A stretch of DNA of 64,000 nucleotides from Acidobacteriaceae bacterium (GTDB lineage: Bacteria > Acidobacteriota > Terriglobia > Terriglobales > Acidobacteriaceae), in the NCBI GenBank assembly GCA_003165075.1, contig PLSM01000188.1, forward strand, positions 15,028-79,027, written 5' to 3'. Below the pieces are notes generated by a model. That model had not been told where the DNA came from. It worked only from the letters and a program-made list of their open reading frames with translations, and ran no database searches. Below are positions 1 through 7,497 of the stretch, piece after piece (within the stretch, counting starts at the first letter, position 1; every line of letters starts with the position of its first letter). Both the position numbers and the translations under genes were made by a program.

Positions 1-1817
1 GCTTGCCGGTCCAACATCGCCCGTAGGATCTCGTCACCCTTTTCTGGCTCACCCACAATATGGTGGGCCATGATAAAGTGCAGCGTGTGGCCCGCTGATA
101 TTCCGCCATTCATATAGTCTTGAAAGGTGTCCGTTCCATCTTCGCGATGGGGCACGCCAAGACCGCTGGGCTGGAGATAGTCGGCTCTGCGCACAGGAAC
201 CAGCGTGCAAGGCAGTCCAAGGTCGAGGCGAGTAAATCTCACCTGTTGCATTTTCTTCCATAGGCGCGCCAGTATCCTGCGCCCTTCGTCTGGTTCCACC
301 AAGCCGTACTCGATAGCCAATCCATTCACTATTGGCGTGGCGTAGTCGTGCAACTGTCCGTCGGCGCTCTTCCACCAGGCGAGCCAGCCGGTAGTCGGAT
401 TGTAGAGCGTCTTGAAGTAGACGGCCTTTAACCGGTCAGCCAGTTCAGTGACGTGTGCCTGCTGCTGTACCCGGCCTAGCAGTCCTTCGAGCTCCGCCAG
501 GCATCGCCAGGCACGGTAGATCAACGCGTTGGTATAACCATCCTTATGGCCGCAGTTCAATGCGTCCCACCAGCAGCATGATCGTGCAGGCTCGATAAGA
601 GCGTTATCGTTGCCACTTTGCGTGGCCTCGACCATTCCGTCGTTGTCCACATCCCGCCGCTCCAGAAAGGCAGAAAGCAGCTCCAATCGATCGATTCGTT
701 CCTTTAGCCAAGCACGATCCCCTGTCGCTTCCACATAGTCCCACGAAGCTATAAGAATTCCCGGGTTCGCATCCAGGAAATGCCGATAATCCCAATACCC
801 GATCACCTCTCCGGAGGGATCCATGCGATGGTCGAGCCACCAGTTGATTGATCGCCGAACTTGATCCATCACCGAGATTCCGGGCGCGATTTCTGGTGTC
901 CACAGAGCCTGGTCTGCATAAAACTGCAATGCAAAACTTACAGGGTCGCTGATGACATTGTTGGCCAGGATACCTTCGGGCGCACTAAATGGCCTTCCTT
1001 GATCACCCCACTGCGAGCTAGGTTGCCAGGTGTTAAACCATCCCCGACGGACCTCCTGCCAAAGACCTTCCTCGGTCATCCCCTCCGGAGGAGCCAAACG
1101 CACTGGTGTGCAGGTGAGCTTGTACACGTCGCCGGCGCCGACTCCGGGAAGCTCCAGGATCAAGTCAACTGTGTGCTTTTCGCGGTTGCCTTCCAGTCTG
1201 GCCTTGACACCTGGATGGGACTGATCGTCAAGTAAGATCTGCCCGAAATCCGGGCTTGATAGGACGGCAGGCAGACTTCCCGATCCATCTTCACGCCAGG
1301 TTTGGGGAAGAATAGTCGTCGGTGTGACCAGGGGATCAAATGGAAAATGCATCTCTACTGCTTCGATGTCACGTACGCTGCTGCCTTGCCCCGACACGGT
1401 CATGATGAGGCTGCCCGAAGACGGGCGAAGAGACCAATGGAGCTCGGCATCAGTTGAGACACTCAGTGCGTATGATGTTTCACCGTCCCCGGTCTTTCCC
1501 AAGTGTGTTTGAAGGTCGCTGCTCACGCGCCACTCTCCTCCAACACGAACACGAAGCACAAGAGGCGAATCCGCGCGTAGCAGGTTTGTCTGCGCCTTAT
1601 TTCCCCCTTCTGTGTCCCAACTCAACACCGCAACGCATGCGCGCTTGGGGTCTGCTTCAATGCGAAGAACCGGCTCCTTAGGAGTGACTGCTTTGAGCCC
1701 TATTAATTCTTCCCCGGGAAGTGTGGTTGAGGTCGCGCCGAAGGCCGCAGCTCCCAGGCCTGCGCCAGCAAGTCGTAAGAATGCACGCCGATCAATCTCG
1801 CTTATGAATGCTTGCAT
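1..1817 (-). CDS. Tat-exported six-hairpin glycosidase-like protein (3' end cut by window edge)
   Basis: The reading frame runs open from an ATG at 1817 to the window edge (about 605 codons, no stop), so the C-terminus lies outside. The N-terminus carries a Tat-type signal (DRRAFLRLAG followed by an Ala/Gly-rich hydrophobic stretch). The first about 240 residues look beta-rich. The rest has Trp-rich helical-toroid features: NWWLDHRMDPSGEVIGYWDY, CCWWDALNCGHKDGYTNAL, GWLAWWKSADGQLHDYATP and FQDYMNGGISAGHTLHF. These resemble (alpha/alpha)6 six-hairpin glycosidases. I cannot assign a GH family or substrate. It is transcribed divergently from a Tat-exported sugar isomerase-like gene, so an extracytoplasmic role in polysaccharide breakdown fits. 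Identity as a six-hairpin enzyme is inferred from motifs. Confidence 0.7.
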   Translation of the reverse strand, partial: MQAFISEIDRRAFLRLAGAGLGAAAFGATSTTLPGEELIGLKAVTPKEPVLRIEADPKRACVAVLSWDTEGGNKAQTNLLRADSPLVLRVRVGGEWRVSSDLQTHLGKTGDGETSYALSVSTDAELHWSLRPSSGSLIMTVSGQGSSVRDIEAVEMHFPFDPLVTPTTILPQTWREDGSGSLPAVLSSPDFGQILLDDQSHPGVKARLEGNREKHTVDLILELPGVGAGDVYKLTCTPVRLAPPEGMTEEGLWQEVRRGWFNTWQPSSQWGDQGRPFSAPEGILANNVISDPVSFALQFYADQALWTPEIAPGISVMDQVRRSINWWLDHRMDPSGEVIGYWDYRHFLDANPGILIASWDYVEATGDRAWLKERIDRLELLSAFLERRDVDNDGMVEATQSGNDNALIEPARSCCWWDALNCGHKDGYTNALIYRAWRCLAELEGLLGRVQQQAHVTELADRLKAVYFKTLYNPTTGWLAWWKSADGQLHDYATPIVNGLAIEYGLVEPDEGRRILARLWKKMQQVRFTRLDLGLPCTLVPVRRADYLQPSGLGVPHREDGTDTFQDYMNGGISAGHTLHFIMAHHIVGEPEKGDEILRAMLDRQ

Positions 1818-2250
1818 CAAGTGTTTTTCCTCTCATGGAATGCGCAAAACACGAGTATAGCCGTCGAAGGTCTAACAGGGTCCTCCTCCTCGTGCATTCT
1901 TGGCTCTTGGCAAAGTACCAGCCCTCTGCTTGCCCTGTTCTGGCCAGGTCTTGCAAGGTTCCGGCGGAGCAATTTCGTCGGCAAATACTCCAAGGATCTT
2001 GCAATTTTCCCAAAGCACAATCTTTAATCCGCGCCGCCGAACTCGTTGTTGGTGATGCTGCTTTCCGGAGGGGAAGCTATGCCGGCCGAGCAAATTCGAT
2101 TCCGATCTCCCTGCCGCTCCTGCTCTCTAACTTACCTTTGACGGCAGCAACTACGGATGCTACCTTGGTTCGTTCGTGGGGTAAGAGTTGCGATTGTTGC
2201 GAACGGCACACCCCAGAGACATTTGCAACCCGGGAGAAAGGATGCGTTCC
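1818..2250. promoter_or_regulatory. Divergent intergenic region
   Basis: This 433-bp gap separates two divergently transcribed Tat-exported proteins, so it must hold both promoters. Short frames exist on both strands but none has a convincing ribosome site or recognisable protein. A direct repeat TTGCGATTGTTGCGA lies near 2188-2202. It contains the half-site of the operator seen at 15194 and 16545, but in direct rather than inverted orientation. Confidence 0.4.
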
Positions 2251-3183
2251 ATGATAGATCGTCGTCAGTTTGTGAGAGCCGTTGGACTTGGCGCTTTGGC
2301 AGCCGCAGATATGGGAGTGGTTGGGAAACAAGCCGCCGCCGCAGCACGACCGGAGGTCAAGGCAGACAAGTCCAAGTTGACACGGTTATTTCCGGGATGC
2401 TGTGCCTATTCCTACGATAAGGACCTGAGGCACGGCCCGATGACGCTGGAAGAATTTATACGCAAAGCTGTAGACCTGCGGCTAGTTGGGATTGATATGA
2501 CTGTGTATTATCTCAAGTCTACAGATCCAGAGTATCTCTATAGCCTTCGCCACCTGGCATACAAGCATTCCTTGGCCTTCTCGGGTGCTGCATGCGGAGT
2601 CAGCATGGTCCAGCCCGACGCTGCAAAGCGCGCCGACAGTCTGAATCAGATCAAGGCATGGGTTGATGTCACAGACCAGCTCGGAGCTTCTCATCTCAGG
2701 ATTTTTGCCGGAACACTACCGCAAGGCTCCAGCCTGCAGGAAGCCGTAGATTGGGTGGTCGAATCCATGAAGGCCGCATGCGACTATTCCGGCAAGAAGG
2801 GCATTACGCTTGGGGTTGAAGACCACGAAGGCGTGACGCAAAGCGCGGACCTATGTGTTGAGATCATGCAACGCGTGAATTCGCCTTATGCCGGCGTCAA
2901 TCTCGACATTACAAACTTCATCCCCACGCCAACTCAAGACGCCTACGCGCAGATTGCCAAATGTATACCCTACGCCACCAATATTCACATCCGCGACCAC
3001 TTTTATGATCACACTCTTGTGGATATGGAACGCGTCTGGAAGATCTTCGCGGAAGCTGGGCATCAAGGTTTTGTATCGGCCGAATACGAGGCCAGCTACC
3101 CTGGCAGTCTACCTCCCGCTTCGGGTGTGCCCAAGTTGATTGATGAAATCCAGTCGCTCTGCAAGAAGTATTCAAGCGTTTAA
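2251..3183 (+). CDS. Tat-exported sugar phosphate isomerase/epimerase family TIM-barrel protein
   Basis: A 310-residue protein of the xylose-isomerase-like TIM-barrel superfamily (AP_endonuc_2 type). The start at 2251 is chosen because GAAAGG lies about 9 bases upstream; an ATG at 2242 is too close to it. The N-terminus (MIDRRQFVRAVGLGALAAAD) is a twin-arginine signal, so the enzyme acts outside the cytoplasm, unusual for a phosphosugar enzyme. Barrel features include GVEDHEGV with a metal-ligand-like Glu, GVNLDITNF, NIHIRDHF and the closing GFVSAEYEAS strand, in the order expected for divalent-metal sites. It is divergent from the six-hairpin protein. Exported members of this family in sugar loci are often ketose epimerases or isomerases; the actual substrate is unknown. 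Confidence 0.82.
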   Translation: MIDRRQFVRAVGLGALAAADMGVVGKQAAAAARPEVKADKSKLTRLFPGCCAYSYDKDLRHGPMTLEEFIRKAVDLRLVGIDMTVYYLKSTDPEYLYSLRHLAYKHSLAFSGAACGVSMVQPDAAKRADSLNQIKAWVDVTDQLGASHLRIFAGTLPQGSSLQEAVDWVVESMKAACDYSGKKGITLGVEDHEGVTQSADLCVEIMQRVNSPYAGVNLDITNFIPTPTQDAYAQIAKCIPYATNIHIRDHFYDHTLVDMERVWKIFAEAGHQGFVSAEYEASYPGSLPPASGVPKLIDEIQSLCKKYSSV

Positions 3184-3272
3184 TTGATTCATCGCGATCG
3201 TCTGTTTGACTCAACAACAGATCGTAATTTTAGCGAGGCGCAGCACAGACCGTCGACAGTGACTCAAGAGTT

Positions 3273-3869
3273 TCAGTCGCAGCAGTTCTCTTGCAGTGGA
3301 CTCGCAAGGGAACTGCTCTTGACGGATGTCTTGATATGACTCACCAGCGTCAGCGAGAGAAGAAATGCCGCCGTGAAGCACACGTCGCTGACAAGTGAGT
3401 TACGAAAGAACAACCAAGTTGGCGGATAGGCTGGCAGGCCAATGGTGAGAGCTTGGCCCCAGCCCGCAAGAGTTTTGGCATACGCAGGGCTGGTCAACCA
3501 TGAAGCCGTATTGGTAATGAGATAGAAAGCCGAGGACCCGGCCACGCTCGCAAATAGAAACGCTCCCGCTCTGCGGCTCTTTCTGAGCCGCAGTCCGAGC
3601 ATGGCGATCAATCCAAGCGCCGCGTAACGCGGCAGCATTTCGCCGGGAACGAACACTGCACCAAAATGAACATTTAGCACGACGTCCGAAATCATTAAGA
3701 TCGACAGCGGTAACAGAAAAGCCACTCTACGTGGGAAAATCGCGGGGCCGCACAATGCGAGAGCGGCCAACGGCGAAAAATCCAAGAGCCACAAATGTTG
3801 TGCGCCAAAGTCAGCGGCAATGATGCGATAAAGAACAACAGCAACAAACAAAGGGCATGCGAATTTCAT
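3273..3869 (-). CDS. DUF6580 family integral membrane protein
   Basis: A 198-residue polytopic membrane protein. ATG 3869 is chosen because a strong GAGGTGG sits about 6 bases upstream; the frame extends to 4001 but that extension is hydrophilic and overlaps the preceding stop. Features typical of the DUF6580 family, distantly like ECF-transporter substrate-binding components, are LPLSILMISDVVLN, EMLPRYAALG, FYLITNTASWLTSPAYAKT, GLPAYPPTWLFFRNSLVSD and several hydrophobic helices. It is the last gene of the minus-strand run mtaC-mtaB-URO-D-DUF6580, about 130 bp after the methyltransferase. A role in uptake of a cofactor or substrate for the methyltransferase system is possible but only inferred from position. 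Confidence 0.75.
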   Translation of the reverse strand: MKFACPLFVAVVLYRIIAADFGAQHLWLLDFSPLAALALCGPAIFPRRVAFLLPLSILMISDVVLNVHFGAVFVPGEMLPRYAALGLIAMLGLRLRKSRRAGAFLFASVAGSSAFYLITNTASWLTSPAYAKTLAGWGQALTIGLPAYPPTWLFFRNSLVSDVCFTAAFLLSLTLVSHIKTSVKSSSLASPLQENCCD

Positions 3870-3997
3870 GATTTCCACCTCTATCGGGAATCGTTGCGCC
3901 TTCAAAGCGCGTTCTTCGTCGGAGAGTAGCGGCAGACAGCCTGCACGAGTTGAAGCGAGCAGTGGTTTTGGTTTCTGAACTGTTGCCTTGCCGAACG

Positions 3998-5083
3998 TCA
4001 CTGGAGAGGTTCGCGCTGAACGGTCTCGATCATGGCAAGGATGTTCTCCAGCGGGGTACCAGCCTGGACGTTATGACATGAGCAACAGATGAAGCCCTGC
4101 CGGTCATCGCCCAAAGTGTCGAGGCAATACCGGGTTTCGCGGCAAACGTCCTCGGGTGTGCCGCGAGGCAGCGCGAACTGATTGTCCACACCGCCGTGAA
4201 ATATGACGCGATCACCAAACTCATGTTTGAGTTCTTTCAAATCCATTCCCGGACAGGCGTGTTGAATCGGGTTGAGTACGTCCACGCCACTGTCGAGAAT
4301 GGCTCCCAGCAGAGGGCGTGCAGCGCCATCCGTGTGGTAAAACGCTCGCAAGCCATGGGAATGTATCAGTTCGCACCAGCGCTTCAGGCGCGGCTGCAAG
4401 TACCGTTTCCATTGAGCGGGCGCCATCAGGAGCGAAGTCTGGCCGGCAATGTCGTCGCTGATAAAGACCAGGTCGAGCGACTTGCCGGCACGCGCGAAGA
4501 AGCGGCGCATCATTTCAGTTTGAATGAACTCCACACGATCGAGAATCGCGTCCACCAGTTCCGGGGCTTCAATCAGGTCCATCATCGATTGTTCCATCCC
4601 GCGCAACTGGCAGTAAATCTCAAAGAACGAAACCCACGGCCCTATAACCGCAAAATCCTTCGCCGCCTCGCGTACGTTTGCTACCGCACTGTCATAATCG
4701 AAGCCTTCTACACTGGGCCACCAGGGGTAATCGTTCAGCGATTCCGGGGTCTCGTAATCTGCCAGCGGCGCGGATCCGAACTCCGAGTAATGGGCGGCGC
4801 CGGCTTGAACGTCCTTGAGTGGCACGCCCCACATGGTACGGCTGCCGCCTTCGGCGCCGGCGCCAGACTGGCCTCCCGCGCGTTCCCCAGCATCGGTCCG
4901 GTAGTCCATGAACGCCCAGACAATCTTGTCCAAACCGAGAGCGCGATACATCGCAAGGTCGTCCGCCACGCCGCAATACTGCCGCAGAAGCTCGCCGATC
5001 TCCGGTGTGTGCCAGAGATCTACCGGCAGTCGGTCCACCGGTTCACGGTTCAAGATAGCCAGGATGCGCTCACGGGGAGTCAT
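3998..5083 (-). CDS. Uroporphyrinogen decarboxylase family methyltransferase (MtaA/CmuA-like)
   Basis: A 361-residue protein of the URO-D fold, placed 5 bp after mtaB and so almost certainly co-translated with it. In methanol methyltransferase systems this family moves the methyl group from the corrinoid protein to a thiol or folate acceptor. Visible features are the N-terminal PRERILAILNREPVDRLPVD, FISDDIAGQ, the HTDG motif (His250, Asp252), FHGGVDNQ and a Cys-rich segment FICCSCHNVQAGTP (Cys333, 334, 336). Canonical MtaA uses His-x-Cys plus a distal Cys for zinc; here the middle ligand position reads Asp, so acceptor or metal chemistry may differ. True haem-pathway HemE is unlikely because of the operon context and these motifs. 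Confidence 0.85.
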   Translation of the reverse strand: MTPRERILAILNREPVDRLPVDLWHTPEIGELLRQYCGVADDLAMYRALGLDKIVWAFMDYRTDAGERAGGQSGAGAEGGSRTMWGVPLKDVQAGAAHYSEFGSAPLADYETPESLNDYPWWPSVEGFDYDSAVANVREAAKDFAVIGPWVSFFEIYCQLRGMEQSMMDLIEAPELVDAILDRVEFIQTEMMRRFFARAGKSLDLVFISDDIAGQTSLLMAPAQWKRYLQPRLKRWCELIHSHGLRAFYHTDGAARPLLGAILDSGVDVLNPIQHACPGMDLKELKHEFGDRVIFHGGVDNQFALPRGTPEDVCRETRYCLDTLGDDRQGFICCSCHNVQAGTPLENILAMIETVQREPLQ

Positions 5084-5087
5084 GATA

Positions 5088-6470
5088 TCAGCCTTTCAAC
5101 TCGTATTCTTGGGGCAGGAATCGCGAGCGATCGGCGAGGGCTAGTTGCCGACCGATGAATTCGGATTCACTTTCGGGCAGTTCATCCAGGTCGTCCTGCA
5201 TCGTATCGAACCAAGCCACTTCTTTGGGCTCGATGTGCAGTTTCCCCTGGCCATATGCTTCACGCAGCAACTCGACCGCCTTGCGCGCCACGGCCACGCC
5301 GGCGTGATAATACGAGTCGCTGTTCACGATAACCCGCGCCAGAGCCACAGAAGATTCAGGCGAGAGGATGAATGCCTGCGGGTCGAGCGCCGCATCGGAC
5401 TCCACGAACCAGCGCTGGAGCTGCCGTGCAGATTCTTTTCCGTGACCGCGGGCGGTGTTCATCAAGCGGCAATCGTAGATCAGCTGTTCCATGTAGCAAG
5501 TCGGCGCCATGCCGCCAAGGAGCTTGATATTCTGCACCGATTCGTTGGACCAGGTATCGCAGCACGCTGCGGCAAGATTGCCCATGGGGCTCAGGTGCGC
5601 ACAGGCCGAGGTCTTGCCTTCCATCGCCATCGGATAGCCGGTAATGGCCTTGAGTATTGGATTCTCATAGCCGCAGTCCTTGCCCGGCCCCACCGCGCCG
5701 CATTCGTAGGCCACCAGCGACCGCACTGCCGTAATCGCCCGCACCACGGCCGCGAACACGCGCGGAATCATCTTCTGCTCGGCCAGTACCATGGCGGTGT
5801 TTCCGAAGCCGCACGCGGTATCGCCGGCGCACTTCACACCATGCTTATCGGCGATCGTCTGCAGATTGGTCCACAAAAAGCGCATGTCGCGCTCGCCCAG
5901 AATGCAAAGAGAAAATAGGCTGCCTGCCAGGTCACCGTTGACCAGCGCCTCATCGTGCAGTTCTTTACCGCCCACCGATTCGATGCTGAGCAACTCAGCT
6001 CCCGCCGCAGCCGAGCCTTCAAACAATTCCAGCATTGCGTCCCAGTACCGTCCCCGGCGCATCAGCGGAGGCCGCTCGAACTCGCGGTTGTCGTTGGGTG
6101 TCATGCGCAGCACACTCTTCAAGCCGCTGCGGCATGCTTCCTGCTGCATGCCTTCGAGCAGAATCTTGGCAATCTCCAATCCCCAGGCCGGATGTTCGGT
6201 CATCGGCGGCAGCGTTTCAAATTCAATCACCACGCCGGGAGCATCCAGTTCCGCCGCGCGCCCCAACGCACCCGCAATGATCTGCTCGTAATTGTGGCGC
6301 ACCTCCGGCATGGTGCCGGCGTCAATCTTCATCGGAGGCAGCGTGAAATTCAGTTCCGGATAGACCGTGCCGCCGCCAATGACCATCCCGCTGCGCGTGA
6401 GGACAGGCTTCGGCGAGATGCCAAAAATAAGCTCAGAAGGATCTTCAATTGCCAAAGACTTATAGTGCAT
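5088..6470 (-). CDS. mtaB: Methanol:corrinoid methyltransferase, MtaB family
   Basis: A 460-residue protein of the MtaB family, which binds methanol at a zinc site and methylates Co(I) of the partner corrinoid protein. The zinc ligands known from Methanosarcina MtaB (Glu164, Cys220, Cys269) are present at nearly identical positions: Glu164 in LSIESVGGKE, Cys220 in CAGDTACGFGNT and Cys266 in GAVGPGKDCGYENP. Length matches the family. It is the second gene of the mtaC-mtaB-URO-D operon, 24 bp downstream of mtaC. This is not a generic URO-D or radical enzyme. The only doubt is substrate: methanol is expected from the family, but another small methoxy compound cannot be excluded in a polysaccharide locus. 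Confidence 0.92.
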   Translation of the reverse strand: MHYKSLAIEDPSELIFGISPKPVLTRSGMVIGGGTVYPELNFTLPPMKIDAGTMPEVRHNYEQIIAGALGRAAELDAPGVVIEFETLPPMTEHPAWGLEIAKILLEGMQQEACRSGLKSVLRMTPNDNREFERPPLMRRGRYWDAMLELFEGSAAAGAELLSIESVGGKELHDEALVNGDLAGSLFSLCILGERDMRFLWTNLQTIADKHGVKCAGDTACGFGNTAMVLAEQKMIPRVFAAVVRAITAVRSLVAYECGAVGPGKDCGYENPILKAITGYPMAMEGKTSACAHLSPMGNLAAACCDTWSNESVQNIKLLGGMAPTCYMEQLIYDCRLMNTARGHGKESARQLQRWFVESDAALDPQAFILSPESSVALARVIVNSDSYYHAGVAVARKAVELLREAYGQGKLHIEPKEVAWFDTMQDDLDELPESESEFIGRQLALADRSRFLPQEYELKG

Positions 6471-6494
6471 GGATATTTTCTTTCTTGAATCGGC

Positions 6495-7130
6495 TCAGGC
6501 AGTGGCCCGCAGCAGCTCGATCGCCGTATCCACTGCAGAGCCGGCATCCGGCGAGTAACCGTCGGCTCCAATCTCGCGCGCAAACTCGCGCGTAATCGGC
6601 GCTCCGCCGATCACAATCTTGACGGCCAGGCCCTCGTCGCGAATTGCCTTCACTGTGTCGCGCATGGCCGGCATGGTCGTTGTGAGCAGCGCCGACAAAC
6701 CCACAAGCTGCGGCTTGTGCTGCTTGACCGACTCGACGAATTTGGCCGCGGGCACATTTACACCCAGGTCGATCACCTCGATGTTCGCGCCCTTCCACAT
6801 CATCGCCACCAGATTCTTGCCGATGTCGTGCAGATCTCCTTCCACAGTGCCGATCACGGCGGTGTGTTCCGGCTTGACACCGGCCACCAGAAGCAAAGGC
6901 TCAAGCACCTTGAGTGCTTCCTTCATGGCTCGCGCGGCGATCAACATCTCCGGCACAAAAATTTCGTTTTGTTTGAAGCGCTCTCCGACAATCATCATGC
7001 CGGGAACCAGGCGGTTCTCAAGAATCGAACCCGCACTTTCCCCGGCTTCAAGACACTGCGTTACGAGCGCGCCGACTTCTTTGCGCCGCCCATCAACCAC
7101 GGCCTGCGTAAGCGGATGTTGTTCATTCAT
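6495..7130 (-). CDS. mtaC: Methanol methyltransferase corrinoid protein, MtaC family
   Basis: A 211-residue cobalamin-binding protein: an N-terminal four-helix cap domain (residues 1-85, with NRLVPGMMIVGERFKQNEIF) and a C-terminal Rossmann-like B12 domain. The base-off/His-on signature DxHxxG is present as GDLHDIGKNLV, with His101 the expected lower cobalt ligand. Further B12-domain features are GLSALLTTTMPAM and IGGAPIT near the C-terminus. It is the first gene of the methyltransferase operon, directly before mtaB. It would carry the methyl group between MtaB and the URO-D family enzyme. No reductive activator (RamA/RACo-like) gene was seen in the window, so reactivation of oxidised cobalt must be done by a protein encoded elsewhere. 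Confidence 0.92.
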   Translation of the reverse strand: MNEQHPLTQAVVDGRRKEVGALVTQCLEAGESAGSILENRLVPGMMIVGERFKQNEIFVPEMLIAARAMKEALKVLEPLLLVAGVKPEHTAVIGTVEGDLHDIGKNLVAMMWKGANIEVIDLGVNVPAAKFVESVKQHKPQLVGLSALLTTTMPAMRDTVKAIRDEGLAVKIVIGGAPITREFAREIGADGYSPDAGSAVDTAIELLRATA

Positions 7131-7497
7131 CTCTGCTCCATCCTAGAAAAAATCCTTCCTGTAGTTCTGTGTTGCAAGACACATTATCTTCACTATTCGC
7201 CTCACGACTGATGCCGTGGAGGGTCATACCAGCACAGCGTCTGCCTGGATGGGTTACGACGCGATTTTCTCTATGGCAAATGCATTGCCGTCATCACGCT
7301 GTGGCCCGAAGCCGAAAATCAAAGTCTCCAACCTGGTGTCGCCCATTAATCGACGTTTTCCGTTGTTCGCTCCTGATTCCTTGAGCCCGAACAAGCCAGT
7401 GCCCGCCGCTGTTGTCCCTTGGAGGGAACAGGCCCCGGCACTAAGGAGCCTGTTCGGGTTGATTGTGGGTTGGAGAGACATTTGACTCTTTCTGTGC
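7131..7497. other. Intergenic region between GH106-type gene and mtaC
   Basis: This 367-bp gap lies downstream of the GH106-type gene and upstream of mtaC, both on the minus strand. It should contain the mtaC operon promoter. I see no convincing coding frame and no recognisable cobalamin-riboswitch B12 box. Its main feature is the nested hairpin at 7386-7458. Confidence 0.45.
7386..7458. terminator. Long nested hairpin, likely terminator or structured leader
   Basis: Three nested complementary stems are visible. The outer stem pairs CCCGAACA (7386-7393) with TGTTCGGG (7451-7458), 8 bp. The middle stem pairs AGTGCC (7398-7403) with GGCACT (7437-7442), 6 bp. The inner stem pairs TGTT and CCC around 7410-7418 with GGG and AACA around 7424-7430. 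It lies 40-110 bp after the stop of the minus-strand GH106-type gene and about 260 bp before mtaC. No clear T-tract follows, so a factor-independent terminator is uncertain; a structured RNA or mobile-element relic is also possible. Confidence 0.5.

Noticed and set aside
2186-2205. Third operator of the sugar regulator before the exported isomerase
   Set aside because: TTGCGATTGTTGCGA is a direct, not inverted, repeat of the half-site, so it does not match the palindromic operator architecture.
4196-5158. 320-codon plus-strand frame antisense to the URO-D gene
   Set aside because: The minus-strand protein is clearly a URO-D family member with conserved motifs and operon fit; the plus frame has no family features or ribosome site and reflects codon structure of the real gene.
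7131-7497. Cobalamin riboswitch upstream of mtaC
   Set aside because: Looked for B12-box-like sequence on the minus strand; a GGCACTGGC-like stretch occurs but lies within the nested hairpin and lacks the flanking conserved blocks.
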